NCBI RefSeq assembly: GCF_900104575.1
Contig: NZ_LT629730.1
Coordinates: 62,001 to 126,000, forward strand
Source of the DNA: Bacillus tuaregi
Lineage (GTDB): Bacteria; Bacillota; Bacilli; Bacillales; Cytobacillaceae
DNA: 64,000 nucleotides
Direction of reading: 5' to 3'
Shown here in pieces: positions 34,989 through 44,466 of this stretch. Positions within the stretch are counted from its first letter, which is position 1, and each line of letters opens with the position of its first letter. The translations under genes were made by a program, and so were the position numbers. Below the pieces are notes generated by a model. That model saw only the letters and a program-made list of their open reading frames with translations, did no database searches and was not told where the DNA came from.

Positions 34989-35402
34989 ATGGCTCGTAAA
35001 TCATCACGTCCGCATAAAAAATTTCTTCGTGATTTTTCACTTTTGATAAAAAATATATACATTCAGCCCAGAGTAACTAGATTCTTTTATCAAGCAAAAC
35101 ATAATATCTGCCTGGAGAAATACCAGGTGATTCCTGCATACCAATTCATCAATGATGCTGGAAAATCCATAAAAAAATTCCCTTATAAAGGGAAAAGCAA
35201 ATATAGTAATCTCTACATTAATGGAATCATGCAGGAGGGAAAGGCTTATAAAATCAAAAAGAAAAAATTAATGATTAAAAACATAGGAGGAACCATCTAT
35301 GCTGGAACTCCTATAGTAATTGAAATAGTCGAATTTCGATTGGGATACAGGGACAGGTCTGAACTGAACCCAAAAGTGATCATGGAAAAGGGTAGGAAGT
35401 AA
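34989..35402 (+). CDS. Second DUF4183-like protein, basic
   Basis: 137 residues. The core FFYQAKHNICLEKYQVIPAYQFINDAGKSIKKF...YSNLYINGIMQEGKAY...IYAGTPIVIEIVEF aligns with the DUF4183 gene upstream, but it is far more lysine-rich. The N-terminal ~25 residues are basic. The C-terminal ~20 residues, starting at LGYRDRSELNP, are encoded by an R2-type GGGACAGG unit, so the tail is probably acquired. Function unknown; perhaps a spore-surface partner of the first protein. Confidence 0.7.
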   Translation: MARKSSRPHKKFLRDFSLLIKNIYIQPRVTRFFYQAKHNICLEKYQVIPAYQFINDAGKSIKKFPYKGKSKYSNLYINGIMQEGKAYKIKKKKLMIKNIGGTIYAGTPIVIEIVEFRLGYRDRSELNPKVIMEKGRK

Positions 35403-35560
35403 GTCATATCTTATAGTGATATGGCTTTTTTTATTACTTATTCTGGGATAGATTTGCTCCTGAGTTCTTCGGTTATTAGTTAGAGGAAACGCTGCAAGTA
35501 GAGAAATTTTTGGGAATATTTGGTGGGACGAAGGACCTGTCCTCCTGTCCCAGTTCATAG
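35403..35560. repeat. R2-type terminator and inverted GGGACAGG unit
   Basis: A terminator (GTCATATC...GATATGGC then TTTTTT, about 35403-35432) is followed by an inverted unit at 35505-35555. Read on the minus strand, that unit matches the sequence at the end of glpF (GGACAGG...AATATTCCCAAA). Confidence 0.6.
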
Positions 35561-35734
35561 TGGTTGACTGCTAGTAAAATATTACTATATGATAAAACGT
35601 GAATTGCGTCTCTATATGGAAAATTTTGAATAATGGGGTTTTTCGCTGAAAGACCAGACATATAAACGACTCATATTCAGGGAAAGTGAATAAAGGTTAT
35701 TTCAAATTAGAGAATGAATAATGGAGGTCTTTCA

Positions 35735-38700
35735 TTGGCTAGGTCAAAAAACTATAAGAAATTTATCTCAGCAACAATGGCAACAACGGTTATGGCTTCA
35801 TCGGTTGCTGCGGTTTTACCAGGTAATACGTTAAATGTAGAAGCTGCTAGTTTTACAGATATAGAGAGTGGTACATATTATTATGAGGCTGTTCTTCACC
35901 TAACAGAAAAGGGTGCGATTAAGGGGTATGAGGATGGGACGTTCAGACCATACCAGGCCATCACTCGTGGTCAAGCAGCATCCATATTGGCTCAGGCTCT
36001 ACAGCTGGAAGTGGAAAATGTAAAAAATCCAGGATTTGTAGATGTTACGACAGATTATCGCTTCTACAGTGCAATTGCGGCTTTAGTAAAAGCGGGAATT
36101 GTCCAAGGGGTGACGAAGGATACATTCGCACCTGAAAAAGGAATCACTCGTGCGGAAATGGCGAAGATGATTTCCCATGCCTTTCAGCTGAAGGACAAGC
36201 AGGACTCAAAAACTACTTTCACAGATGTACCAGAAAATAGCTGGTATGGGGAATTTGTAGAGGCACTCTATGATAATGGAGTAACCGAAGGGAAAACAAA
36301 GTCAACCTTTGCCCCGCATGATCCAGTTAGCCGCGCGCAGCTGGCTACCTTTATCTTTCGGGCACAGCAATCCCAGCAGGAAAACAAAGAGGATGAATCA
36401 ACCAATCCGGATACTACACCAGCACCAGGTCCATCAACCGGTGGAGGTTCTGGAGGAGGTGGCGTTCCAACCACACCAGCACCAGATCAAACAGTTGCCA
36501 ATGCAGTAATAGAGAAAATTACAGCTTTACCGGCTGTGGATGCACTCTCATTGTCAGATGAAACGGCTGTAAATGAGGCAAAAACAGCATGGAATGCCTT
36601 GACACCTTCACAGAGAGAGCTAGTAAGCACAGAACTTCAAACGAAGTTAATAGAAGTAATTGCTAAAATAAATGAATTATCCGATCAATTCATTCCTGAA
36701 GGATATGTGCTAAAGGATGATGGAAAAACAGCAAAAGTCACAACAAATGAAGCGTTTAACTATGCTGTCGGACAATCAGGCGTAGAAAAGATTGAAATAA
36801 CTGCAGGATTTACCTCCAATTTTAGGGGAATAATCAAACAGGAAATAATCATACCTGAGGAAATTGAAAAAGAAACGATAAATTTCAATCATTCAATTGT
36901 ACAGAATCTATCTGTATATGGCGATGATATTACAATAGAAAACGCAACGATTCATAATCTGCTTATCGCGGACACCGTATATGATTTAACCCTATTAAAT
37001 GTTAAGGATGCAGAGGAATCCATGCATACCTTTGATGGTGGTGGGGATCAATCCATTGTCCTAATCGGTAATACAACCTTCAAGGGTGATATTAAAATTA
37101 CTTCAGGTTCAGCTATCCAGGTAAGAGCAGAAAGTGAAGACGCAGCTATCAATGGAACCGTTTGGATTGAATCTGAAGCGAATACGATTATTTCAGCACC
37201 GGTTACAAATGTGATTATTGATAAAGGAAATGAAAATATCCAAATTAATAGTAATATAGAGCAATTGATTATCCGCAGCGATGCAACTATTAAATATGGT
37301 GATAATGCCCATATCGAAAAGGCTGTAAAACGAGTCGGTGTTACTGTAGTAGCGGAGGAAGGCCACCCGATTGAATTCACTGAGATACTCGATAATTTCG
37401 AATTGCAACGATTGCTTTTGACAGCTGAGAATTTACGTGAAAAGGCAGCCATTGGGGACAAAGAAGGCAATGTGACTCAAGAAGCATTGGACCAGCTAAA
37501 GTCAGCAATGGATCAAGCCCAAAAAATCTATGATGAAAATACAAGTGTGGATGAAGAAACACAAGATATGATCGATTCTGAAGTAAGCCGTCTCCAAGCT
37601 TCTATCACAGAATTTAGAAACAATATCGTTCATGTCGACCGAAAAGAACTTGAATATGAATGGCATCGGGCGCAGCGCCTTGCTAATCAAGTAACGATTG
37701 GTACACAACCAGGTCAATATCCTGCGGAAGATTTTCAAGCCCTTCAGGCTCTGATTGCAGAGGCAGAGGAAATGCATGAGGGATATGGCTACAGCCAGCA
37801 GGAAATAGATGAAAAGACAGCGGAATTACAACGCTTTATTACCTACTTTTTAACAACAAAGGTAGAGGATGGCAAAGGTGAGGATTCCATTATAGATGGA
37901 AGTATTACCTTTACACTTCAAGGTGAGCATTTTACTAACCTTCCATCTGTAGATGTTGAAATTATCGCTTATCGGGAAAATATGGGTTCCAATACCGCTC
38001 AATTTTCGACACCAGAAAAGGTTCAAGAGGAGAATGGATATAGGATTAACGTGACCAATATTGATGTTTCGTTAGCAGATACCTATTACGCCGTTATCAA
38101 AACGAATCGATATCTTTTTATTGAAAAATTAACGAAAAAAGAGCTCGAAGGTGGAACCATTAAGCCATTAACGACTGAAAATCATGTTCTTTTACAAGCA
38201 GAGGTACCATTCTCTGACGAAACAAAAGAACATAATAATCTAGCGCTTAATTTAACAAATGATAGCGGAAAAGGAATTTTATCTGCTTATGTTTCAACAG
38301 GATCCTATGTACCTGTCGGGACCTATAATATTCAATATAATACAGTTGGAACGGATGCGTCCTACAGCTTATTTAAAGACAACTTTACTGTTTCTGAAAC
38401 GAACAATAAAATCCAGTTCACTGAAGAGGAATTGGCTCTTGTTACATTTGAAATAGAGCAAAGTCAGCCAGTCAATTACAAGTTTGATGGGGCCGCTCCA
38501 TTATATTCTTTAGGAGATAAATATAATGTAATCTATCACCCTAGAATGCCAGAAGGAATTACTTCTCTTTATTTGACGAAGGGGGAATATGAGAGCATCA
38601 GGCCAATCTATTCCATTGAAAAAGGCGAAGAATATTGGAGAATTGCTTTTGATATAAAATCAATCGATATACAAAATAATCAAACCTTAAAAGTTGACGA

Positions 38701-40306
38701 TAAGCTTAAGTTTGATGTTGAATGGAAGAATTCAGAGTTTGAGGGTACTTCAATGGATGTGAATACTCCGTTCGATTATTATTATGATGTTTCCGTAAAA
38801 GATTCAACTGGTCAGGAAGTTGATTCAATTGAAAAGGCAGCATTGGATGAATGGGAAAATTTAATCCATACTTCTGAGTATGTTAATGGAAAAATAACCG
38901 TTAAAACAGCGGATAAGGAATTTTCCAAGGTAGTGGATCGATTTAATTTTAGGAACTTCACAATCAGTGATATTACCAATGGTGAGCCCATTTCAGGTGA
39001 AGCTGAAATCATCTTTTCTGTAGAGGATTCACCGATTGCGATTCAACCATACAGTGAAACCATCACGATTTCAAGCAATGATGAGGGAGTGCCTGGTTCG
39101 GGTGAAAATCCTGATGACCAAGGTGCGCCAAAGTTCGTTAATGAGGAAATGAAAGTGGAGGATCAGTCTTACTCAGAATGGTTGACCTCAGCAGGTATTT
39201 CATTAGATCAGTATTTTGAGGGAGAGAACCTGCAATATGAAATATCGGTAGAGCGTGAGGATTTAATTCGTGCTGAGCTTAATGGCCATACGATAGAGCT
39301 TGAACCGCTATTTAATCAGGAAGAGATGGATTCATACCGTTTAGAACCGATTCTAGTAAAGGTTACGGCAGCAAATGAGCACGGAAGCTTAAGTGAAGAG
39401 TTCAAAATTCATTTTTATCCTGAAGCGACTGGATTAGAAACGCATCGAATTGAAGCGGGAAATGTGATTCATTGGCAGGATAGTCGTGTGTCCGAGGTAA
39501 CAGGGTACAAGGTTTATAGAGGGTTAAATGATCACTTTGAAAATGCTGAGCTTATTTCAGATGTAATTAGCACAGGGACAGAATCTTTCATTGATAAGAA
39601 TCCAAAACCTGGTGAGAATTATTATTATTTTGTTCGTCCTATTTTGAATGGTGAAGTCGTTCAAAACGGGGATCATTCTTCAAATATAAAAGAAGAGATG
39701 AAGAGCAGACTGGAAGGCCGACTAGGGTCGTTGAAATTTGCCTTAGATGATAGCCCAAGTATGTTAGCAGAATCTGTCACATATGCAGAAGAAGAGTTGA
39801 ATCGGGCGCTAGAGGCTGGCTGGACTCAAGCAGAGATTGAGAGTTTTTCAGGGTATGCAAACTTGCTTCCTGCTCAGGAAAAACTATCTAGTTTTGTACA
39901 ACTAGCATCCCCTGCAAACCTTGTCACAAATGGTACCAAAATTTCTTGGGATCCAGTTGATCTTGCAACAGGATATGAAGTGATCATCTATCAGAAGAAC
40001 AAGCTGGATGACTACAGGGATGTTATTTTTACAATCGATGAGCAAGTGAATGAAACCTTCCTTGATTTATCAAATATTGAGGGTCTAAAGTCTGGCAAAT
40101 ATCAGGTCCGAGTAATAGCCATTGGAGAAGGGGACCCGCAGTCCATTTCACGCCTCACTCCTTTTTCCGGTACTGATATCACGTTTGGTGACAAAGCAGC
40201 GGACACTCAAGTCAATGAATCAGAAGAAAAAGTAACATTCTCCTCAACATTAACCATGGAAGATGCTTTCATAGTAGAAAACGGCTTTTTAAGATTTTGT
40301 CGGTGA
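35735..40306 (+). CDS. Large S-layer-homology (SLH) cell-surface protein
   Basis: About 1,523 residues. A signal peptide (to about residue 38) is followed by three SLH domains (about 40-210): FTDIESGTYYYEAV, FVDVTTDYRFYSAI and FTDVPENSWYGEFV, each with a T/S-R-G/A-x motif (ITRGQA, ITRAEM, VSRAQL) that binds pyruvylated wall polymer. A Gly/Pro linker follows. The rest includes a beta-helix-like region, FIVAR/coiled segments (LENLREKAAIGDKEGNVTQ) and fibronectin-type parts (ATGLETHRIEAGNVIHWQD, SPANLVTNGTKISWDPV). I prefer TTG 35735, 7 nt after GGAGG, over ATG 35714. The stop TGA lies in an R2 box interrupted by an IS, so the native end may be lost. Confidence 0.85.
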   Translation: MARSKNYKKFISATMATTVMASSVAAVLPGNTLNVEAASFTDIESGTYYYEAVLHLTEKGAIKGYEDGTFRPYQAITRGQAASILAQALQLEVENVKNPGFVDVTTDYRFYSAIAALVKAGIVQGVTKDTFAPEKGITRAEMAKMISHAFQLKDKQDSKTTFTDVPENSWYGEFVEALYDNGVTEGKTKSTFAPHDPVSRAQLATFIFRAQQSQQENKEDESTNPDTTPAPGPSTGGGSGGGGVPTTPAPDQTVANAVIEKITALPAVDALSLSDETAVNEAKTAWNALTPSQRELVSTELQTKLIEVIAKINELSDQFIPEGYVLKDDGKTAKVTTNEAFNYAVGQSGVEKIEITAGFTSNFRGIIKQEIIIPEEIEKETINFNHSIVQNLSVYGDDITIENATIHNLLIADTVYDLTLLNVKDAEESMHTFDGGGDQSIVLIGNTTFKGDIKITSGSAIQVRAESEDAAINGTVWIESEANTIISAPVTNVIIDKGNENIQINSNIEQLIIRSDATIKYGDNAHIEKAVKRVGVTVVAEEGHPIEFTEILDNFELQRLLLTAENLREKAAIGDKEGNVTQEALDQLKSAMDQAQKIYDENTSVDEETQDMIDSEVSRLQASITEFRNNIVHVDRKELEYEWHRAQRLANQVTIGTQPGQYPAEDFQALQALIAEAEEMHEGYGYSQQEIDEKTAELQRFITYFLTTKVEDGKGEDSIIDGSITFTLQGEHFTNLPSVDVEIIAYRENMGSNTAQFSTPEKVQEENGYRINVTNIDVSLADTYYAVIKTNRYLFIEKLTKKELEGGTIKPLTTENHVLLQAEVPFSDETKEHNNLALNLTNDSGKGILSAYVSTGSYVPVGTYNIQYNTVGTDASYSLFKDNFTVSETNNKIQFTEEELALVTFEIEQSQPVNYKFDGAAPLYSLGDKYNVIYHPRMPEGITSLYLTKGEYESIRPIYSIEKGEEYWRIAFDIKSIDIQNNQTLKVDDKLKFDVEWKNSEFEGTSMDVNTPFDYYYDVSVKDSTGQEVDSIEKAALDEWENLIHTSEYVNGKITVKTADKEFSKVVDRFNFRNFTISDITNGEPISGEAEIIFSVEDSPIAIQPYSETITISSNDEGVPGSGENPDDQGAPKFVNEEMKVEDQSYSEWLTSAGISLDQYFEGENLQYEISVEREDLIRAELNGHTIELEPLFNQEEMDSYRLEPILVKVTAANEHGSLSEEFKIHFYPEATGLETHRIEAGNVIHWQDSRVSEVTGYKVYRGLNDHFENAELISDVISTGTESFIDKNPKPGENYYYFVRPILNGEVVQNGDHSSNIKEEMKSRLEGRLGSLKFALDDSPSMLAESVTYAEEELNRALEAGWTQAEIESFSGYANLLPAQEKLSSFVQLASPANLVTNGTKISWDPVDLATGYEVIIYQKNKLDDYRDVIFTIDEQVNETFLDLSNIEGLKSGKYQVRVIAIGEGDPQSISRLTPFSGTDITFGDKAADTQVNESEEKVTFSSTLTMEDAFIVENGFLRFCR

Positions 40307-40349
40307 CAGTGGTCAAGCCCCCAATAAATAGACACTAATAAATTCGACA

Positions 40350-41195
40350 TTATGCTAATTTTTGGTAATTTAAATAGTAATCTTTAGGAGAAATGAATCC
40401 GAGTTTATCTTGGATTCGTTTCTCATTGTAATAGCGAATAAAGCTCTTTAAATCCTGCTGAAAAGAATGAAGATTTACCGTATAGAAACAAGGGAATTCT
40501 GTTTTCAGTTGAGAAAAAAAGCTTTTAATAACGGCATTATCCCAGCAGTTAGCTTTACGAGACATACTTGGAGTGAACTTTAGTGTTTTAGCCAGTTTAT
40601 TATGCTCGAAAGAGCGGTAAACGCTGCCCTGATCACTATGGATCACAACGCCCTCTAATGACTTTAATTTTCTTCTTTTTTGAGCAGCTTCAATAGTAGC
40701 TTTAATAAGCTCCTGATTTGGACTGGAGCTAATTTGTAAGGCAAGTATTTCTCGGTTAAATAAATCCATTAATGCTGAAATATAAAACTTCTTACCCTCA
40801 ACTAAGACCTCAGTCATATCTGTTACCCATTTTTGATTTGGATGAATGGCCTCAAAATCTCTATTAAGAAGGTTTTCATAGACATAACCAACAGCCTTCC
40901 CCTTGGCTTCTTTTGTAGTTTTGGGACGTCGTACTGTTGCTTTAATATTTGCTTCTCTCATGATACGAGCTACTTTTTTATGGTTAACCAGTGTTCCTTT
41001 GGAAGATATATATATTGCGATTCTTTTGGCTCCATAGGTTCCTTTGTGGTGAGAATAAGCACGTTTTATCTTGGTTAGTAACTTACGATCTTTAGTAGAC
41101 ACTTGTGATTTTGGTCGATTTAGATAGGCATAATAACCACTAGTAGATACACCTAATACAGTACAAGGAAGGATAACTGAATAATCCTTCCTCAA
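40350..41195 (-). CDS. IS3-family transposase OrfB, catalytic Glu replaced by Lys
   Basis: 281 residues as an independent ORF; the frame extends a little upstream (KKFEAISYLRKDYSV), as expected for a fusion with OrfA by -1 frameshifting. The rve integrase core has WVTDMTEV (first Asp) and VVIHSDQGSVYRS (second Asp). The usual third-residue motif NCYDNAxxESFF reads NCWDNAVIKSFF: the catalytic glutamate is lysine (AAA for GAA). This copy should therefore be inactive unless rescued in trans. The C-terminal YYNEKRIQDKLGFISPKDY is normal. Confidence 0.9.
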   Translation of the reverse strand: MRKDYSVILPCTVLGVSTSGYYAYLNRPKSQVSTKDRKLLTKIKRAYSHHKGTYGAKRIAIYISSKGTLVNHKKVARIMREANIKATVRRPKTTKEAKGKAVGYVYENLLNRDFEAIHPNQKWVTDMTEVLVEGKKFYISALMDLFNREILALQISSSPNQELIKATIEAAQKRRKLKSLEGVVIHSDQGSVYRSFEHNKLAKTLKFTPSMSRKANCWDNAVIKSFFSQLKTEFPCFYTVNLHSFQQDLKSFIRYYNEKRIQDKLGFISPKDYYLNYQKLA

Positions 41196-41221
41196 GTACG
41201 AAATAGCTTCAAATTTCTTGC

Positions 41222-41524
41222 TTATTCGTTCTCCTTGAGAAAGGCCTGGAACTTTTTTAATATTTCATTTTCCAATTCTTTTTCTTTTAATTTTTTCTCT
41301 AACTCTCGTACTTTTTGATTATTATTTTTGGTTTGAGGGGACCTGTGGGAACTTGGATTTTTAAGGCCATCTTCACCTTTCCTTTTATATGCATTGACCC
41401 AGTTATTTACTGTATCACGGTGTACACCTAAATCGTCCGCAGCTTCTATAACTGACTTTTTACCGTCTAATACCTGAAGTACAGCTTCTAACTTAACTTC
41501 GACACTTGTGTGTTTTTTAGCCAT
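41222..41524 (-). CDS. IS3-family OrfA (helix-turn-helix)
   Basis: 100 residues. The HTH (KLEAVLQVLDGKKSVIEAADDLGVHRDTVNNWVNAYKRKG) recognises the IS ends, and a C-terminal leucine-zipper-like coil (KVRELEKKLKEKELENEILKK) mediates multimerisation. The stop precedes the orfB frame by 26 nt, and the reading frames are related by -1. Confidence 0.9.
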   Translation of the reverse strand: MAKKHTSVEVKLEAVLQVLDGKKSVIEAADDLGVHRDTVNNWVNAYKRKGEDGLKNPSSHRSPQTKNNNQKVRELEKKLKEKELENEILKKFQAFLKENE

Positions 41525-41599
41525 TCTAGTTGTCCCCCCGAAATGTTGGTATGTCGTGTTTCTATCTATACTATATGTCCATTATAAGGGGGTCAACCA

Positions 41600-41625
41600 C
41601 AGTGACGCCCCGGAATTTGTCGATG
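41600..41625 (+). repeat. Right half of the R2 box split by the IS
   Basis: CAGTGACGCCCCGGAATTTGTCG continues the R2 sequence whose left part (GTCGGTGACAG) lies before 40310. Compare the intact copy GTGACAGGCACGCCCCG at 54599. Confidence 0.6.
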
Positions 41626-41703
41626 AATTAGCATGGTTATTATGTAGACAAATATCATAGCTATGCTCATTCAGGAAATGGCATAATAAAAATCACCAAG
41701 GCA

Positions 41704-42720
41704 ATGACTAAGGTGAGTCTGCCAAAAAAAAACCATCCGGGTGATGAGATGACGAATGATCTTTTGTTGGAATTAATGCAATTGAATGAGGAAGAAAAAT
41801 TGATTGTCAATCAGAAAAAGAAAAAAGAGGTTAAGAAAGACCTCTATACCACTCAGTCTGCCTTTGTGATTGAGGGTGAAAAGTTCCTGGGCAAGGACAA
41901 AATGATTGAGATACGTAAACACACGCGATTTATTGACTTTCCTATGCATCGTCATAACTATATTGAAATCAATTATGTTTTAAATGGAAAGCTCAAGCAA
42001 AAGGTTGGTAATGAAAGGATTTGTTTGCAGCAGGGAGAGCTCATCCTGTTAAATCAGCATATTTACCACGAAATTGAGGCCAGTGCAGAAGAGGACATTA
42101 TCATCAACTTTATTATTCAGCCGCAATTTTTTGAGTTTATCTTTACTTTCCTATCATCAGATAACATGATTAGTAATTTCCTCATTAACAGCATCTATAA
42201 TCATACACAAAATGGGCAATATCTCTACTTTGCCATTTCTGAAGTTAAAGAAATACAAGACATTATTATTAAAATGATCGAGGAAATCAGGAATTCTTCG
42301 CTGCTATCTGATTCCTTTATTAAGCTGTATACAGGCTTACTTGTCGTTGAACTAATCAAGCATTCCAATAAGCTCAAACAGAATGAAGAGAATCCTGCCC
42401 ATCAATATATTATGGTGGAAACCATGAAGTACATTGATGTCCATTACCAGACTGCGTCGTTGTATGAGCTGGCTGAAAAGCTGCACCAGCCTCATTATGC
42501 GCTAAGTAAACAAATTAAAAGTTCTACAAGCTATACATTTAAAGAGCTGATTCAAGAAAAACGGCTGAGTCAAGCAAAGCAATTATTACTAGGGACTGAG
42601 ATGCCTATTACAGAAATTGTAGAGCGTGTCGGCTATGATAATATCAGCTATTTTTATCGTATTTTTAAAAATAAATTTGGTGTAACGCCTAAAAAATTCA
42701 GGGAGAACAAGGTAGATTAA
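41704..42720 (+). CDS. AraC-family regulator of rhamnose genes
   Basis: 338 residues, or 323 if it starts at ATG 41749. The N-terminal cupin (about 60-150) has HTRFIDFPMHRHNYIEINYVLNGKLKQKVGNERICLQQGELILLNQHIYHEI. The C-terminal AraC domain (about 235-335) has LYELAEKLHQPHYALSKQIKSSTSYTFKELIQEKRLSQAKQLL and ITEIVERVGYDNISYFYRIFKNKFGVTPKKFRE. It lies just before rhaB and most likely activates the rhaBAM-transporter-rhaD-fucO cluster on rhamnose. A terminator overlaps its stop codon. Confidence 0.88.
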   Translation: MTKVSLPKKNHPGDEMTNDLLLELMQLNEEEKLIVNQKKKKEVKKDLYTTQSAFVIEGEKFLGKDKMIEIRKHTRFIDFPMHRHNYIEINYVLNGKLKQKVGNERICLQQGELILLNQHIYHEIEASAEEDIIINFIIQPQFFEFIFTFLSSDNMISNFLINSIYNHTQNGQYLYFAISEVKEIQDIIIKMIEEIRNSSLLSDSFIKLYTGLLVVELIKHSNKLKQNEENPAHQYIMVETMKYIDVHYQTASLYELAEKLHQPHYALSKQIKSSTSYTFKELIQEKRLSQAKQLLLGTEMPITEIVERVGYDNISYFYRIFKNKFGVTPKKFRENKVD

Positions 42721-42745
42721 CCATTTACTGTGTTCTCCTTTTTTG
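42702..42745 (+). terminator. Terminator overlapping the AraC-type gene end
   Basis: GGAGAACA pairs with TGTTCTCC across about 21 nt and is followed by TTTTTT. The left arm lies inside the last codons of the regulator. Confidence 0.75.
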
Positions 42746-42948
42746 CAAATAAGGACAATAATTCTTCTAAATGCCGACATAGGAAGTTTGTCAAAATCAA
42801 GTATTATAGAGATGTGGAAAGCGATTATATCCACTAGATAAAAGAAGTATATTACGGATATTCAGATTTTTTACATGGGGTTTTTACAGAATGATGTCCT
42901 CTTGTGATGAAAGTAGCCGACAGCCACAATTTTGCAAATAAGGATAAT
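42741..42948 (+). promoter_or_regulatory. Rhamnose operon control region with direct repeats
   Basis: TTTTGCAAATAAGGACAAT (42741-42759) recurs as TTTTGCAAATAAGGATAAT (42930-42948). GCCGACA occurs near both. Paired direct repeats are the normal binding pattern of AraC-type activators such as RhaR/RhaS. A weaker cre-like sequence, GGAAAGCGATTATA (42816-42829, 11 of 14), lies between them. Confidence 0.5.
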
Positions 42949-43030
42949 TTTTATGAAAACCTATCATAGTACATCCATAACTATTTCGTAATAATTCAAA
43001 AAGCGGCTGCAACTGAGAGGTGAGAGTTAA

Positions 43031-44449
43031 ATGACAAAGTACAGCATCGCCGTCGATATCGGAGCTTCCAGCGGAAGACTTATTTTAGGCTATCTTGAAA
43101 GCGGTTTATTGCACTTAAAAGAGATTCATCGCTTTGAAAATAAAATAATCAAAAAAAGCGAGTTCTTCTGCTGGGATGTGGATGCGCTTTTTCAAGAAAT
43201 AAAAAACGGATTAAAAAAGTGCAAAAGAATGGGGATTCAGCCGGATAGTATTGGGATTGATACGTGGGCCGTTGATTTTGTGCTATTAGATGAACAGGAT
43301 CAACGATTAACGGACGCCGTTTCATATCGCGATCCACGGACAGATGGCATGATGGAAGAGGTTTTTAAGCTGATTCCAAAAGAAGATCTCTATTTCGAAA
43401 CCGGAATCCAATTCCAGAAATTTAATACCATCTATCAATTATATTCGATTAAAAAGAATCATCCTGAAATCCTGCAAAAAGCCAAATCCTTTTTAATGAT
43501 ACCTGATTACTTCAATTTCTTATTAACAGGAAAAAAAGCAAACGAATACACAAATGCCAGCTCAACACAGCTCGTGAATGCTTTTACAAAAAAGTGGAAC
43601 GAAGAATTGCTGGATACATTAGGGATTAATAAAGAAATGTTTCAGGAGGTTCAATTACCGAAGACAATTCTCGGGAATCTATCAGAGGAACTAGTTTCTG
43701 AGCTTGGGTTTGATATGAAGGTGGTGCTTCCGGCAACACATGATACAGGTTCAGCGATTATCTCGGTGCCTGAAGAGGATGAAACCATTTATATCAGTTC
43801 GGGCACTTGGTCATTGATTGGTGTAGAGAACCATTTTCCGATTTGTGTTCCGCAAGCGATGGAATACAACTTCACGAATGAAGGTGGAATGGACCACCGT
43901 TTCCGGTTCTTGAAAAATATTATGGGGCTTTGGATGATCCAAGAGGTAAAACGGAACTACCATGATGAGTATTCCTTTGCTGACTTTGTCGCATTGGCCG
44001 AAGAAGCTAAGGGTTTTAAGGCCATTGTCAATGTAAATGACGATCGTTTTCTAAAGCCTGACAACATGATAGAAGAAATACGGAACTATTGCAGGGAAAA
44101 TAACCAGCCTATACCTAGCACACCGGGCGAAGTCGCTAAATGTGTCTATGATAGTTTAGCGGCAAGCTACCAGGCGACAGTTGCAGAAATTGAGATGATT
44201 TTTGAAAAGAAATTCGAGCGAATTAATGTGATTGGCGGAGGCTGCCAGAATGAAATGCTGAACAGGCTGATTGCGGAAGTCACGCAGAAGGAAGTGTATG
44301 CCGGACCTGTTGAAGCGACAGCGATTGGCAATATTGCTGCTCAACTGATGGCGCTCGGTGAGATGAACGATATTATGGAAGCGCGTTCAGTCATTAGGAA
44401 ATCTTTTGACGTGAAAAAATATATGCCTCTAGCAGCCTTAATGAACTAA
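43031..44449 (+). CDS. rhaB: Rhamnulokinase
   Basis: 472 residues, FGGY kinase. It phosphorylates L-rhamnulose at C1. Signatures are [16 protein letters not shown] (phosphate loop), [53 protein letters not shown] and the C-terminal [21 protein letters not shown]. The length matches RhaB (~480). First gene of the rhamnose operon, 17 nt before rhaA; AGAGGTGAGAG precedes the ATG. Confidence 0.95.
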   Translation: MTKYSIAVDIGASSGRLILGYLESGLLHLKEIHRFENKIIKKSEFFCWDVDALFQEIKNGLKKCKRMGIQPDSIGIDTWAVDFVLLDEQDQRLTDAVSYRDPRTDGMMEEVFKLIPKEDLYFETGIQFQKFNTIYQLYSIKKNHPEILQKAKSFLMIPDYFNFLLTGKKANEYTNASSTQLVNAFTKKWNEELLDTLGINKEMFQEVQLPKTILGNLSEELVSELGFDMKVVLPATHDTGSAIISVPEEDETIYISSGTWSLIGVENHFPICVPQAMEYNFTNEGGMDHRFRFLKNIMGLWMIQEVKRNYHDEYSFADFVALAEEAKGFKAIVNVNDDRFLKPDNMIEEIRNYCRENNQPIPSTPGEVAKCVYDSLAASYQATVAEIEMIFEKKFERINVIGGGCQNEMLNRLIAEVTQKEVYAGPVEATAIGNIAAQLMALGEMNDIMEARSVIRKSFDVKKYMPLAALMN

Positions 44450-44466
44450 TAGAGAGGAAGAAAAAA

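Larger units (their letters stand above)
40310..41599 (-). mobile_element. IS3-family insertion sequence (IS150-like), 1,290 bp
   Basis: The ends TGGTCAAGCCCCCAATA and (reverse complement of the right end) TGGTTGACCCCCTTATA are imperfect inverted repeats. A 3-bp direct repeat CAG flanks the element (40307-40309, 41600-41602). It holds overlapping-type orfA and orfB with orfB in the -1 frame. It sits inside an R2 repeat at the end of the SLH gene. Confidence 0.9.
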
